Shown: positions 21,445 through 33,239 of the stretch, piece by piece
How positions within the stretch are numbered: position 1 is the stretch's first letter
Layout: the number at the start of each line of letters is the position of its first letter
DNA from: Spirometra erinaceieuropaei
Taxonomy: Eukaryota > Platyhelminthes > Cestoda > Diphyllobothriidea > Diphyllobothriidae
Direction of reading: 5' to 3'
NCBI GenBank assembly: GCA_902702965.1
Contig: CACRXP010000308.1
Coordinates: 349,157 to 413,156 of the forward strand
DNA length: 64,000 nucleotides
Made by a program: the position numbers and the translations under genes
The notes under the pieces: generated by a model
The model's input: only the letters and a program-made list of their open reading frames with translations
The model's database searches: none
Told to the model about the DNA's origin: nothing

Positions 21445-22057
21445 CTAGTAATTAAAAGTCCACGCCTCTAACCTCTGTGCCACGAGCCGGTGCCCTGTCG
21501 GAGTTTTCACAGTCATGCTTGTCCGGTGGTTTGTTCTGCAAATAAAGATTCACAGATAGATAACTGTTTTTACCACGTGATAAAGCATTCAATAAAAGTG
21601 TTACCCATCCGTCAGTGGCAATATTCCAGATAGTCTCTATCAACTCAATTGGGGATTTTGCGATAAGTGAATACTAAAAACGTAACAGCAATTTTAACAT
21701 TACTACAAGCGGGTTTTCTACGACGAGGTAGAACGAATTTATTACATACGAGATTAAACGTATTGATGACACTATCGGAAGGATTTTCATTTTGGGTATT
21801 GTCGTGTCAAGGGTTTTTATGCTCAAAACTCCCAGTCATCTCTTCCTCAATATAATTAATCCGGCGTTTGTACTAAATTCATTTCTCTCAGCTAAAATAC
21901 GTTTCAGAATTTATGTTAGAATTTTCAGGAAGAGCATTTGTGTTTCTAGTATCTGCTGTTTACGCTTAGTGTGGTGAGTTCGTAAAAACGGTAACCAAAA
22001 TTGGCATAAAGCTCGGTCCATTGGAGAAACCAGCTGCCATTTAAGCATTTCATTTAG

Positions 22058-22432
22058 TTAACGGTCAAGATTACATGCATTGCATGGAACAGCAAAATTA
22101 AATTGTGTAATAACTTCTACCATCTTCAACACAGATATTTTCACACTCGAAAACCCAACGAGGCATTTGTGTTGCACATATCTGGCTTCCACAATATCAT
22201 TCAGAAAATGGCATTCGATTTGCGATTTGCTCCGTTCAAAATCTGCACTTATCCACAAAGGGATGCTCTTCGATAGTGGAAACATTATCTTCATATGAAC
22301 TTGGTTCTGAAGTAAATGTTCAACAACATCATCGATGAATAATATGCCATCTGTCCGGGGGCACTTTGATAGCGCACTAAAAATCGAAATAAATGCTAAA
22401 CACTTTCGGGAAATGGGCATGAGGGGAAGGTA
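22058..22432 (-). CDS. Candidate exon
   Basis: On -, acceptor atgtgcctttag (ag at 22433-22434) opens a frame in phase 0 that runs 124 codons to TAA at 22058-22060. Possible phase-0 donors lie inside (atg|gtagaa). It has a Cys pair near the end (CNAC) and an FIDDVVEHLL stretch. There is no recognised family. It is the longest unexplained - strand frame in 19-25 kb. Confidence 0.27.
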   Translation of the reverse strand, partial: YLPLMPISRKCLAFISIFSALSKCPRTDGILFIDDVVEHLLQNQVHMKIMFPLSKSIPLWISADFERSKSQIECHFLNDIVEARYVQHKCLVGFSSVKISVLKMVEVITQFNFAVPCNACNLDR

Positions 22433-22434
22433 CT

Positions 22435-25244
22435 AAAGGCACATAAAAGTGCGCGATGCTTATATCGAGCATATTGAAGCATACCTAAACTAATGGGAGT
22501 CTAGGTTCTCCTTTTATTAGTAATTACATTTAAAGAAAAACCCGCCGTTTAATCCACGAGGAGAAACACGCCTCTGTAAGCGCATAATAAATGACGCTAA
22601 CGCAAATTCCACGAAACATCAGGCATGGATATGGTCTATGAGCACAGCAAAACAGACAGCATTTAAATTGGTTTCGCAGCCAATACCAAACGCTCATTTA
22701 CTTACCAATGAGTGTACTGAAGGTAAAATAAGTTGGACAATTAAGTTACGGCAATATACAACTGAATTTAATATTGACATTTTGATAGCAAATCTGTTTA
22801 TGTAGGTGCCGGCCATTTCTGGTGCTATGAGCCAAGCATCAGGTTTAATAGCCGTCGCAGTTGTTCACCAGTAGACGGTAGATAATGTGCGTTCTGCACA
22901 TGATCTTTAAACGCACTAGGGAGAAAATAAACAAGCAACACCTACTTTTGTATTGTTACTGCTCAAACAGACGATTTGACTATATGCTACAGTGATTGAT
23001 CGTGATATCGCATGTCACACTGAAAGGTGACAATGATAGTTGCTGAATGAATCTTATTTCAAATTTTCAAAGAGGCGAACACCAATGACTGTATTTCAGA
23101 CAGTGTGTGTGCAAGTAAATATTAAAACAAAAATACTTGCCGTAGGTCATATATGGTTATGTATATGTTACTAAAATACGATGATGCCACTTTGCCCTCA
23201 GTTAATGTGCATCTGTCGCCTAGAGGATGAGGTATGCAGTAAAACTGCGAATGCCTTAAATGGAGGCCTGAAATACTGACATTATTAAGACTATTAGACA
23301 CCCCAGTTTACTAACCTCTCTACAGTTCGACAACGAATGATTTATTTACTCTTGGGAATTTTCAAACGACATTGATAAGGTCAATCACCAATTACATATT
23401 ATTGGCCGCTACGGCAAGGTGCAACACACAACCCGTCAATCCATCGATAACTAGTAATAAGCCAAGGGCATTTCGATGCAGTATTTGCCTCATTGCCAGA
23501 ACATCGGGTTCGATATCGAGTTAAGACGTTCTAGAAAAGAAAAAAGACGAGTAAAACATGTGTGGTCGCTTACTGGCTACGTTAGACGCGAACAAATTCA
23601 TTCAGCACCGCGCCAAACATACACGCGTGGAAATCGTAAATAAAAGGGCTTAGGAGTAAAAATAACAAAAGGCGATAAAACAAATGTGTGGGATCGTAAA
23701 AGAGGAGGCAGCAGCTCGGTTCTACTTATTACAGTATAACCGAACATTCCGACTTATGCTGTATCGGACGAAATCCTCTTTCTCCCCGTCTGACTACGGC
23801 GTCATGACGGAGTCGAAAGGTCTGATGACGAAAAAGGGCGCCTGTGGCTGGCACATCGAGCAATTAGCACCCAGGTTATTGCCAGTTAAAAGACGTCATG
23901 CGGTTGAGCACAACGTCTATGGTGGCGTTTGCGTGTTACTGTTGTGTTAATTACAAAATGTTTCAAAATATTCCGTTTCCTTTTTTAAATCGCCCCATCA
24001 TTAGTCGAAATCAGTAAGTCCAGATGTGCGAAGAAGAACTGGAAGATTAGCCTTCAAATGTTAAACATTCTGACTCAAAAATCTATGAATGTTCCCGTCA
24101 AATGGGCGATTGTATGAAGCATTCTGTCATTCCAGACAACTTCCTTTAATAAACAAACAAGTGTTTGCTATTCGACAGCGGTATGACATCAGTAGCCAAG
24201 CTAGTTACCGAGGGCTTTACTGCTTAATACTGTTTGAAAAGTCAACTTTATTCAATCCTATGCCGTTTATTAGTAATTATACTATAAAGTCCGCCAGTTC
24301 TTCTGCGCAAATCTCCCGTTCCTTTCACTGTATTTAATAATGGTTTTAAATGAGAATCCGAAATGCCACGCAAACAGTTCTTGCTCCAGCAATCTCCTAC
24401 ACGTCATATCATCTTTTTCGTAGAGCTTGCATCAACGATTTTATCGGCAATAGCAACTCAGCCTAAATTAACTTACGAAAAACGATTGCGGTTTTAACTC
24501 AACCGTGCTCACGCACTGTTTTGACGTCATTAATGATGATATGTGGATGAGCTTAGTATGTCTTTTAATCAAACGATAATTTCATTTAAAAGGGTTTATG
24601 TATCCAATAAATTCCGCTTTCATTTATTATTCGCGTTTGCCTGTGTGATGTCAAAAACTACGACATATCTTATATACGTTCTGTTTACGAAGTTTACATT
24701 TACATTACGCGTGAAATGTAAGTGTAGAATTCCTTGCCAGACGAGTGACGTGTATACGTCAAAACAGAGTTCGGTGTATATACGGTAGTACTGATAGAAT
24801 AAGATGATAATGAAAAACGTATAGATCTCAGCAATGGATATCCTGGACGAAGAATTCCTTTGTTACTGTTCGAGCAAATCGAATTCCTAGCTCAAAGTCA
24901 GAATAAAAAATTAGTTAATGAAAAGAACGCCGATCACGCTCAAAAAGGATACAAAATGGGGGAAGGGGAATGTCAACAGAAGGCCAAATTTGCAGACATT
25001 TGAGAGAACGGCGTGGAAAATTCCAAGCGTTGACAAGTCGGATATAACACCGCCCGCTAATTCTCCACGTCCGGCTCTTGAAAACGATTTATGTGTTTGG
25101 AGTTACACGGCTGCTCTGACCCTTAAGTAGACACATCTTTCTAACGTCCCTTTTTAAGAGACCGTCCGCCCTTTTAATATATACCGGCCTAACGATGCCG
25201 TCGCGACTACTTTTGCACGAAAATATTACTCCCAAAGGCCAATT
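22435..25244. other. No supported gene
   Basis: Several short open frames without splice support. A more GC-rich patch at 23700-23940 includes a tail-like string (TGACTACG, palindrome CGTCATGACG, GAAAGGTC at 23814-23821) that may be a remnant PLE end on +, but no coding part accompanies it. Confidence 0.5.
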
Positions 25245-25992
25245 TTAACGAGTTGTGCGCTCCCCAGAAACTAAATCAACATCACCTGGTGTCAGTTCCA
25301 CGGCTTCTCTTGTACATTTTGCACTTTTCTGCAGGCGAGGACATATTCTTTTACACGTCGTCTCCAGAACACGCCAGCGAGGTAGTGCACTTGGTTCCAT
25401 CCAACGTGGTACCGTGCCACCAATTCGTCGCCGCAAGGCAGCCGTGGTCAGTTTCTCATCAACAATACGCTACTCAGGGTAAGCGGCTCTAAAGAGTGAC
25501 TGTCTGATGTTAGCGGGACAAGCGGTCTATTATTTAATATACGTTCAGTCTGCACGAAAAGGATGCCCCTGTCTCTCTAGAGTTAGCTGTTGGTCCGAGA
25601 CTATATTTTGGTCCCCATTGCGTAAGTCCTTTTTGAGTCAGGCTGGAGGCTATGTCAAGATGAACGGCTCTCGCCTGTAAGCAGCTAAACACACAATCAT
25701 AACGTTTCTCCAAAGATCGTCCGCGTTTGACCATCAACGGACCTAACAAGTCCACACCAACGCACGTGGAAGGATACCAACCGACTTCTGTTCCATTAAA
25801 GGGAAGCGGTGACGTAATCTGCCCCTGAAGTTGCCGAAATATACGTCTGCAAAGAAAACATCTACCGATGACACGTTTGACAGAAGAGGTTCCTTTTAGA
25901 ATCGAGAATTTTTGACGGATTGCACCTAGAACTTCGGCTGTCCCCCAATCGTCTTCGATTTCATGAAAGATGTGTATGATTAATTCTGTCAC
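25245..25992 (-). pseudogene. BEL/Pao integrase, internally deleted
   Basis: Encodes the DNA-integrating enzyme of a BEL/Pao LTR element. The frame at 25992-25534 shows the His/Cys zinc region (CFLCRRIF preceded by conserved His) and the start of the catalytic core (VGVDLLGPLMVKRGR, RAVHLDIA, including the first catalytic Asp). The following core with the second Asp and Glu is not present: only about 100 bases separate it from the C-terminal part at 25436-25245, which matches the HYLAGVFWRR...VKEY / LTPGDVDLV tail of Pao integrases across a frameshift. The enzyme cannot be active. It is last in the gag-pol order on -. Confidence 0.82.
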
Positions 25993-26096
25993 AGGATGAT
26001 TTTATGGGAGGTTCGACGGGTATTTTAATGATTCCAAAAATTTGAGTAGTTCAGGCGGTCACCAACTCACGCTACCCATTCAGTCAAAACCGGACA

Positions 26097-26931
26097 TCAC
26101 TTTCTCAGGCCAATATTTCTCACGGCATTTTTTCTGGTAATCTGCTGATAATCTGACTGCAGAGTATCCAATTCTTCTGAAAAGTGCTTCCTTTGTATAA
26201 GGTTTATCAAGCTAATGCTAGATTGGTGCATTTCGGATACTCGGATAGGATCCAACATCAGCGTTTCCTTAGGAGCCTTGCCAGTGGTGACTCTGACGTA
26301 CTGCTTGAAGCGCAGGAGCCAGACCACAGCCCTTTGTAGCCTTGTCCAACTTCCAAAACGCATTACTAATTCGTCTAAACTATCGCATTGATTCACTATA
26401 TGAACTTGGGCTATTTTCCACTTGAATTTCAAGTCTTCAGGTTGTCCTACAGGGGGCTGTACAAACCATTCGCCGCCAGGTCGGACTAAAAATTCCGGAG
26501 AGTCCAACCATCTACGTATCTGCGCAAAGTTGGACGTACTTCGAGAAGCAATTTCTGCTAGGTTGACGTCCGAACTCACGAATATCCACTGAGAGGTCGC
26601 AGACAGACCATGTATAACCGCCAGTCGGCTGGCCGCAAATAGGCAGAACCTGGTTAATTCATTGGGTATATAATAAAGGACTATCATCGAATCGATTTAG
26701 AACATTATTGTTTGGAAGTACCTGTCGGTGCTTGAGCGGACAAGCGCAGCCAGGGTAGCAGTTGCCAACTCTAAAAGTGGTATAAAGACGGCTTTGAGGG
26801 GGGTGACACATTGCCTTCAAATAAACGAGTGAATAATGTAGATTTCCTGTGATGTTAATAAAGCGAGCATATACTACTGCATTGTATGATACTTCAGAGG
26901 CATCGCAAAATTTGTGCAGTTCGGCTCTCAT
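26097..26931 (-). pseudogene. BEL/Pao RNase H and linker region
   Basis: Two frames on -. The upstream one (26931-26659) begins ELHKFCDASE-SYNAVVYARF, the BEL/Pao RNase H start with its first catalytic Asp. The second (26687-26097) continues with HGLSATSQW, VNLAEIASR (the usual N-ADLASR region) and the linker to integrase (FKQYVR, ISLINLIQRKHF). A frameshift lies around 26660-26690. It sits between RT and integrase in the normal order. Confidence 0.85.
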
Positions 26932-26953
26932 TGGATCGCCGATATCTTTGGGC

Positions 26954-27962
26954 TTAAGACATCGGCCAGGCTGAAGTCTTCAGACTCCGTAAATTAAAGA
27001 TCCAGTTTTCCCAACGAGAGCGCTCGATGCCAGATAATTGCTCATCCCAATTCAGTCCATTTGTGCAAACGAATTGCAGTAAACACTTCGCTGATATCAG
27101 GCAAGGCGAAGCGAAGCCCAGAGGGTAATACAGTGAGGACAAACAAGACAAAGTACCATAACAAGTGGACGGTTTTTCGGGCATATTGAAACTTGTCATC
27201 AGAATATCGTAATGTGTATCCCACTGAAGCCCCAAATTTCGTTTAGTAGGAAAGGCGTTGGCGGCAATATCTCGCAGAACAGAAGAACGTTCAGTCGCAC
27301 TAACGAGCGAGAGTATACGCCGGTCATAAGAAGCCCATTTCCGCATACGAAAGGCGTCTTGAGAGAGAAATTTACAAATTTCATCCACAAAACGTTTGGC
27401 CGAATCAATATCACATAACGAGACTAGACAATAATCAACCGTTATACTCTGGTGAATTGCTCACCATAATGATGAATAGTAAGATGAACCGAAATATTAT
27501 ACAGCTTTTTGTAACGCAAAGGTGACACAAAAGGGCGAGGAAGTTTATCCGAATGGGTGAGATGTCCACTGAAACTCAACAGGCTCTCCTTCAAGCTCGT
27601 CATTTTCCCACCACAAAAATTTCAAAGCAGGTAGATCAGTCGAATGCACTTTCACTTGCAGGAACGTTTCCTCTAGATCCCCTGCGACTGCAATAAGCTC
27701 AAATCGGAAACCGCTCAACACACTTACTAGCTTAGCGTTTAGGTCAGGTTCATGGCATAGATTGTCATTCAGAGACATACTTGGACTCTTGGCAGCACAG
27801 TCAAATACAACACGATTTTTTTCTGGTTTTCGGGGTTTGACAACGGGGTGGTGTGCTAAGTATCAGTGTCTCGTGACAGGAAACGCTGTGTTGCCGTCAA
27901 CTCGCTCGACGTATCCCTTGTCCCTTGTTTGCTCAAATTTCGGAAGTAATTCGGCATCTTGA
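26954..27962 (-). pseudogene. BEL/Pao reverse transcriptase
   Basis: Copies element RNA to DNA. On - from 27962: YVERVD, HHPVVKPRKPEKNRVVFDCAA, then SLNDNLCHEPDLNAKL, the DLEETFLQVKV motif A region, LKFLWWEND and FQWTSHPFG (27778-27545). After a gap of about 150 bases with stops, where the catalytic DD should be, the frame at 27388-26954 gives FRMRKWASYD, NLGLQWDTHYD and the typical ending GLNWDEQLSGIERSRWENWI. The lineage is clear; several frameshifts make it inactive. Confidence 0.88.
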
Positions 27963-28063
27963 CCCTACTTACTCTTGAGGTAGATTAGTCGTTAACGCGC
28001 CAATTGATAATTGTTTGGTAAATTCAGCGTACTGTTTCACCAAGGGAGTGGCATTTGGTGATG

Positions 28064-28800
28064 TCAATTTATAATTTTAACGGAAGATCGCACAATAGCC
28101 GGTGCACGTTTGTCCTCCAATGAGTGACTCGCAGCCGTAGTTGAAGTGACCGAAAACTCCGAGTCGTATAGCTTCTTAATGTTGTGCGTCCCATCCTTTT
28201 CTTGATTTACAATGCAGTGATAGACAGAGCTCTGTTTTTGCCTGTCACGTGAAGACCCAAGCAACATCCAGTCCAGCAGTGTTTTAACGGAAAACGGCTT
28301 CCTTTTGCCACTCAGACGTTGGTCGAGTACCCAATGAGCTTCCGCCATATCATTACCAATGAGTATGCCAACCTCGCAATTAGTAAGCTCGTCGAACATT
28401 ATACCGCTCAGGTGTGGCCACGAAGAGGCTATCATTTTAATTGTCGATTCTGCATGAAGTGGCAAGTCTTTGACCACCAAATCCCTTTCAATCTCAACTG
28501 ACTCGGTTCATTAATGGGCAGCACCCTTAGACAACTGACTTCCGAGTTGCATTTGATTGAACCGATTAAGGTGTCTATTGTTAATGTTGTTGGCGTTGCT
28601 AACACTCCATTTCCGAAGAGAAGCTTTCGTTTAATCAGAGTGACACCTTAGCCGCTGTCTAAAATGCGTTAGTTTCGACGTTTCCTGTCGGAGTTGCCAA
28701 CTTGACAGGAATAACCCCCAGTCGTGATGTTACATGCGTAATTCCAGTCAGGGCACAAAGCCCTTCATCATTTTATGTTTTTCGATTATTTGCCGATGAC
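28064..28800 (-). pseudogene. BEL/Pao aspartic protease and gag edge
   Basis: On -, the segment before the protease reads LGVIPVKLATPTGNVETNAF, the usual lead-in, followed after a one-base shift by DSG (complement within 28651-28660), the catalytic Asp motif. Downstream are WPHLSGIMFDE, EVGILIGNDMAEAHW and the SVKTLLDWMLLG block that follows the protease in BEL/Pao polyproteins. No clear gag or LTR was found upstream (28801-29615), so the 5' part is lost or too decayed to read. Confidence 0.82.
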
Positions 28801-29615
28801 CTGGAAACATATGCATATTACTTGACTTCCACGTTTTAGTGTTGATCATCCGCAAATAAGTCAGAGTAAGTCAATAGAAATACCATGCAACTGGTGACGG
28901 ATGGTCTCATGTAAACTAAAGAACCGCATATGGTTATGTCGCGTTAAAGCTATGAAAAAATAAGTAAACGTTTTACTTTTGCATTCAATTTTATAATCTC
29001 TTGCAAAGTTTTCCAGTGCATATCTGACAACATTTACTATTTTTTGTCATACGTCATCGTCGCTTCCTCTCCTGTTTCGACGTTTGTCATAAAGCAGAAA
29101 TCTGGTGTCGTAGTTTTTCACCCAACATAGCCTCAATCCTATCAAGTCATACCTGCATATACAAAAGGTTGTCCTCGTAAAAATATAGAATAGCATTATA
29201 TTTTAAGCGATAAATGGTCTCCACTGACCGCTTTTATCGTCGGTGTATTGAGAATTATACTGTTATCTATTTTATCCTACATAGCCTCATTATCCACTTC
29301 AGATTCATTCATAGTTCTGTTTTGCCACCTACGAAATATTTATTTACCCGTTTTTTTCAAGTTTGCACTCTGTTTTTGAGTATAATTTGCTTAGTATAAA
29401 CTGTGCTGTCTGCTCCACCAATATTGACAGCTTTCAGAAATCGTTTCATCATACATAGCGCCATCCATATATCCTCGAATTTTCGGCAGTAATCATCCAT
29501 ATAAATGGGCTTAAGTCTTGTATTGATTTTTCGACATGAAACCTCACACAGCCCTTCGTCGAAATCTGAAGTAAACTAAACTTCATCTGAAACCCATTGT
29601 TCATATTAAAAAAAA
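28801..29615. other. No supported feature
   Basis: Could hold the 5' end of the BEL/Pao element, but no gag frame, primer-binding site or terminal repeat matching 24900-25250 was recognised by eye. Confidence 0.45.
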
Positions 29616-29729
29616 TTGATCTTGGGGGGCTTGATGATTTCAACAATTCAGTGTATCGTTACGGTTCAATTTTTCTGTTCTCGATGCACTTCTTACGGAA
29701 AGTTGCCAACGCCTACGTCTCAGCAGTGT

Positions 29730-30852
29730 GAGAAGCTCATGCCTCTCAGTAAGCTGGTTGCTACTGAGACTGAAGACAGGCACAAACGAAGTTTCAATTT
29801 TATATTAAATAACGTTCCTAAGATAAGACAGCCAATAGATGTCGCTTTATTTCCTTTATTCATGCGGCTTCAACATTAGAGTCTTTGAAGCTGAAATCCT
29901 TTAATCTAGGAGCAAGAATCCACCAATTCTTGTTAAACTCTTTTCGTCGATAAAAGTGGATTTTATTTTCTCCCATTTGGAGCGCTCGACTCAATATCTC
30001 AGGGAAATAAACTTAATTAGTCGAGATCAAACTCCAATACAACGAAGAATTTCTCCCCCATGCTCAAACGCAAAGCCATCCCCGAATTCTACTCATATGC
30101 ATTTTACATCCAAAGCAGTTTCTTCACCTGGTGTCTACCAAATCCCCCCACTATCTAAAGCGGCCCCAGCTCCATCTAGCTCTTCGACTGATCACAATAC
30201 CACAGAGACAGTTAAAACTAGTCTCTTTTAAACTCCCCCACGAAGCAAGGATTGTTCAAATGCGGCTCCCAAATTTACAAAAGAGCTAGATCTTAACAGT
30301 AAATATGAGCGAGTCCTTGGAGCACAACCGACTCTCAGCACTCTGAATTGTGATTTAGTTAATAAACGTACATCTAATACACCCCGTTCCCACGCCTGGC
30401 CACTCAAGTCTGACCTCGTGGTTAGGTCCAATATGCTAGGTGATAGTTCAGGGAGACCTTATAGCCGCATACCCTCACCCACTAGCCCCTACTTTCCTTC
30501 TAGGCTCCCTCCTCCCCCTCCTCCTCCTCCTCAAGTTAACTACCGTCAAGTCTATCCATGTTCTAACTCCCCTAGCATTCCAATGCTTGAAAACTATATC
30601 CTCACATCCTTTAGGTCTAATACTCAGTCTTCTCTTGTTGATTCTCCGTACGTCAATAACTCTAGACTAACTGGCAATTATCATCCAAGTGTCATTAAAT
30701 CACAGCTTACATATTCGCCTCCAAATGTTTTTAAATACCGTCGGAAATACCATTGCCGTTCGAAACACATTACATATTTTATTATTGAATGCCAGGTCAG
30801 TTACAAACAAGATGGCACAAATCAGAGCCATTGCTCTGGAAATGATGCCTGA
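29730..30852 (+). pseudogene. ORF1-like region of the CR1-like LINE
   Basis: Broken frames on +. First comes an ETEDRHKRSFNFILNN stretch (near 29770), then ILVKLFSSIKVDFIF and ISRDQTPIQRR (near 29930-30050), which match the layout of CR1 ORF1 nucleic-acid-binding proteins (a short motif, then a RP-LV-F block, then a D-TP-QR block). Next is a Ser/Pro-rich linker with eight prolines in a row near 30510. Frame changes fall near 29880 and 30240. It would bind element RNA; this copy is inactive. Confidence 0.55.
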
Positions 30853-31113
30853 TATTATACGTGTAACATAATTTTGACCCATTCTCTAATTCCTGACTCT
30901 GCTCTTCTCATGGATCACTTCGACGTTTACCGCCAAGACCGCACGACTAGCCGTGGGGGTGGTTGGCTTCTTTATCTTAAATCCTACCTAAAGCACTCTA
31001 CCTATTACTTGGATGTTTCCTCATTCACGGGAAACATCTGCTTTGCATCTTTTATTCTCTCGCCGCAAAGAAAGGCAGTTATTGGCTGTATCTACCCAAA
31101 TTATTTAGCTTAA
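30725..31113 (+). pseudogene. LINE apurinic-type endonuclease, N-terminal part
   Basis: The first frame gives HILLLNARSVTNKMAQIRAI and PDIIRVT, the classic first block of LINE endonucleases (LNARS, metal-binding Asn). A second frame (30874-31113) gives DHFDVYRQDRTTSRGGGWLLY and AVIGCIY. The one-base shift lies near 30868. The C-terminal catalytic His and Asp motifs are absent because of the internal deletion. Confidence 0.8.
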
Positions 31114-31164
31114 GCAGATGGAGTTCGACATGGCAGATGGAGTTTTCATCATTCAAGTGTACTT

Positions 31165-31915
31165 TCATGTCTTTTGATTCTGCCAAACTTCCTGGTCCCA
31201 TACTTTTTCAGAATAACGCCCTCTCAGTAGGCCTAACCATAAAGGACCTAGGTCTTAGTTATACAAATAAGCTTGCTTTATCACCTCATGCAGATTGATT
31301 CTCTGCCATAGCCGCGCAAATATGTGGAATCACATCGCATAATTTTTTCCTTCCGGAAATGAAGCTAAGACTTTATCAAATATTTGTTCTTCCAGTCCCC
31401 GAATACTGCTGGACTTTCCTCGGTTTAATGAACGCCTGCGACTGTAATAAAATCGAAAAGTGTTCAGAGGGTTTTCACCCGGAAAATGTTCTCTCAAGCT
31501 TCGTCCGGTATTTCTTATACTCAGAGATGTCAGATGGCGAACATTAAGTTTTTGTGGGTTAGAAGACTCGAAGCTGGCCTTTGCTTCCTTTGTCGCATCA
31601 ATTCTAGCTCCAGTCTTCCGCTCATTGACACTCTCACCCCGAGAGATCGGTCTTATGCCACGCGCATTTCCTCCGAGGTGATTCTGTCGCCTCTTTGCAC
31701 TACATCTAAGTGTCCCCTTTTCTTTGCATCCAAATACGCCTTCCTTTGGAATAATCCTCAGCGTAAAATTAGATCATCGCCTAAGTTACTGGTATTCAAG
31801 TGGAAATTACGCAAACAACTTACTTTAAAAAGCATAAAGGCACTGTTAGCGGTCGCATTCCCGAACACTCTGATTCTTGACTTCGAGATGGGTCCTCCTG
31901 GGATTTAGTGGTAGA
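31165..31915 (+). pseudogene. LINE post-RT C-terminal region
   Basis: Matches the region after the RT domain: KDLGLSYTNKLALSPHAD, then NFFLPEMKLRLYQIFVLP and EYCWTFL (near 31180-31410), followed by RLEAGLCFLCR and DTLTPRDRSYATR in another frame (31486-31908). At least three frame changes. The text of the two pieces follows the order expected for CR1 and related LINEs. Confidence 0.72.
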
Positions 31916-32605
31916 TTAAATGGTAACTCTTAAATATATCATTAGAAACCCCTGTTTTGCCTTGCTTTCTAAACCCACTGCTATCACTCCTCCCCCATAG
32001 CGACAATTTTCGCTGTTTTTGTTGTCATCTCCCGCATTCCGACCTCATACGGTCTGTCGACGCTTACGGCTGAACCCTCAGTATTCACCGTCTACTAGTA
32101 GTTTGGTCGTACCTCCAATCCCCACTTCTCGGCTGAGCTGGAAGCGTGCTGTGGCCGATCGCATCTGGGTTCCTCTCGTCTGGCCTCTTTGACGCGAATA
32201 GTCTCATGCGGCGTATCAATTCGGCCCATACGATCTAAACTGTGAATACCGTATACAATACCACATGCAGGCTAATCCTGTCTGACCCGCATACGTACCC
32301 CTCAAGGCTGACAACATTCAGTTATATACCGCCACCTGCAGGCCAGTCACGTTCGCTTTTTCTGTCATTATTTTTATTGAGGGTTTCTTTCTCCTGTAAA
32401 ATATATACAATCATTTTTGTTTTTTTGTGTGGAGTTTTTTAATCTCTCACTAGTCATATTTCTCAGTGTACTACTAATTCAGAAACTATGAATTGCTTTT
32501 TGTAAAGATTCTGCCTACCTCGTCTAAAACTCGCGTGTAAATTTATTTTAACTTGCTTTGATGGGACCCCGACGGGTCTTTAATAAAAACTATCTATCTA
32601 TCTAC

Positions 32606-33239
32606 GTAAACACATACACTGGTAAACTATAGATATCTTTGTCTTTATTTTTTATTTTATTTTTGAAATGACCTCATTGGAAATGATTACAAGCATGTGT
32701 TCTTCGTACTTCATTTCCTTGCACGCTTTCAGGAAGAGGTCTATGTCCTATGTACAATAATCAAGTGCATGTATTTCAATTCATGAAAGGCTGAATCACA
32801 AGTCTGTTTCCTCTCCGGTTTAAAAAAATGACAAAACAATTTTCAGTGTAGTGGTTTCTTGATTGAAAAGTTGGTATCATTATGAGGAATTGACTGTTCT
32901 GTTTGGCAGACGGTGCGTGAAGCGAAATAGTGCACTTTAAATTCTCTATTAAAGTTCAGGGACTTTTCATGTAACTGATCATTAAGGTTGGATTGTGTTT
33001 GTAAGCGTCGTAGGGATTTTGTGGCAGCACGCGAAATTATAAAAAGTACACTCTACATTTATGATTAAATGAAAGTATTCTGCAATGCACATGAACTAAT
33101 TATAATGCCTGCTAATTATGTAGACGTCTGCAGCTATCTAATGAGCATTCTTTGACTCATTAGGTAGTGAGAATCTATACGGTTTTGAGGTTTTGATAAA
33201 AAAACACACACAAACCTGAATTTTCTGTTGACACATGTG
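32606..33239. other. No supported feature
   Basis: AT-rich spacer between the LINE tail and the gypsy remnant; nothing recognised. Confidence 0.6.

Larger units (their letters stand above)
29616..32605 (+). mobile_element. CR1-like LINE, internally deleted, with (TATC)n tail
   Basis: The order on + is an ORF1-like region, endonuclease start, RT C-terminal region, 3' UTR and a (TATC)-type tail after AATAAAAA at 32580-32605. Everything between the endonuclease N-terminus (about 31113) and the post-RT region (about 31165) is missing, including all RT catalytic motifs. ORF1 and ORF2 are also broken by frameshifts. Simple-repeat tails of this kind are typical of CR1-group LINEs. Confidence 0.8.
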
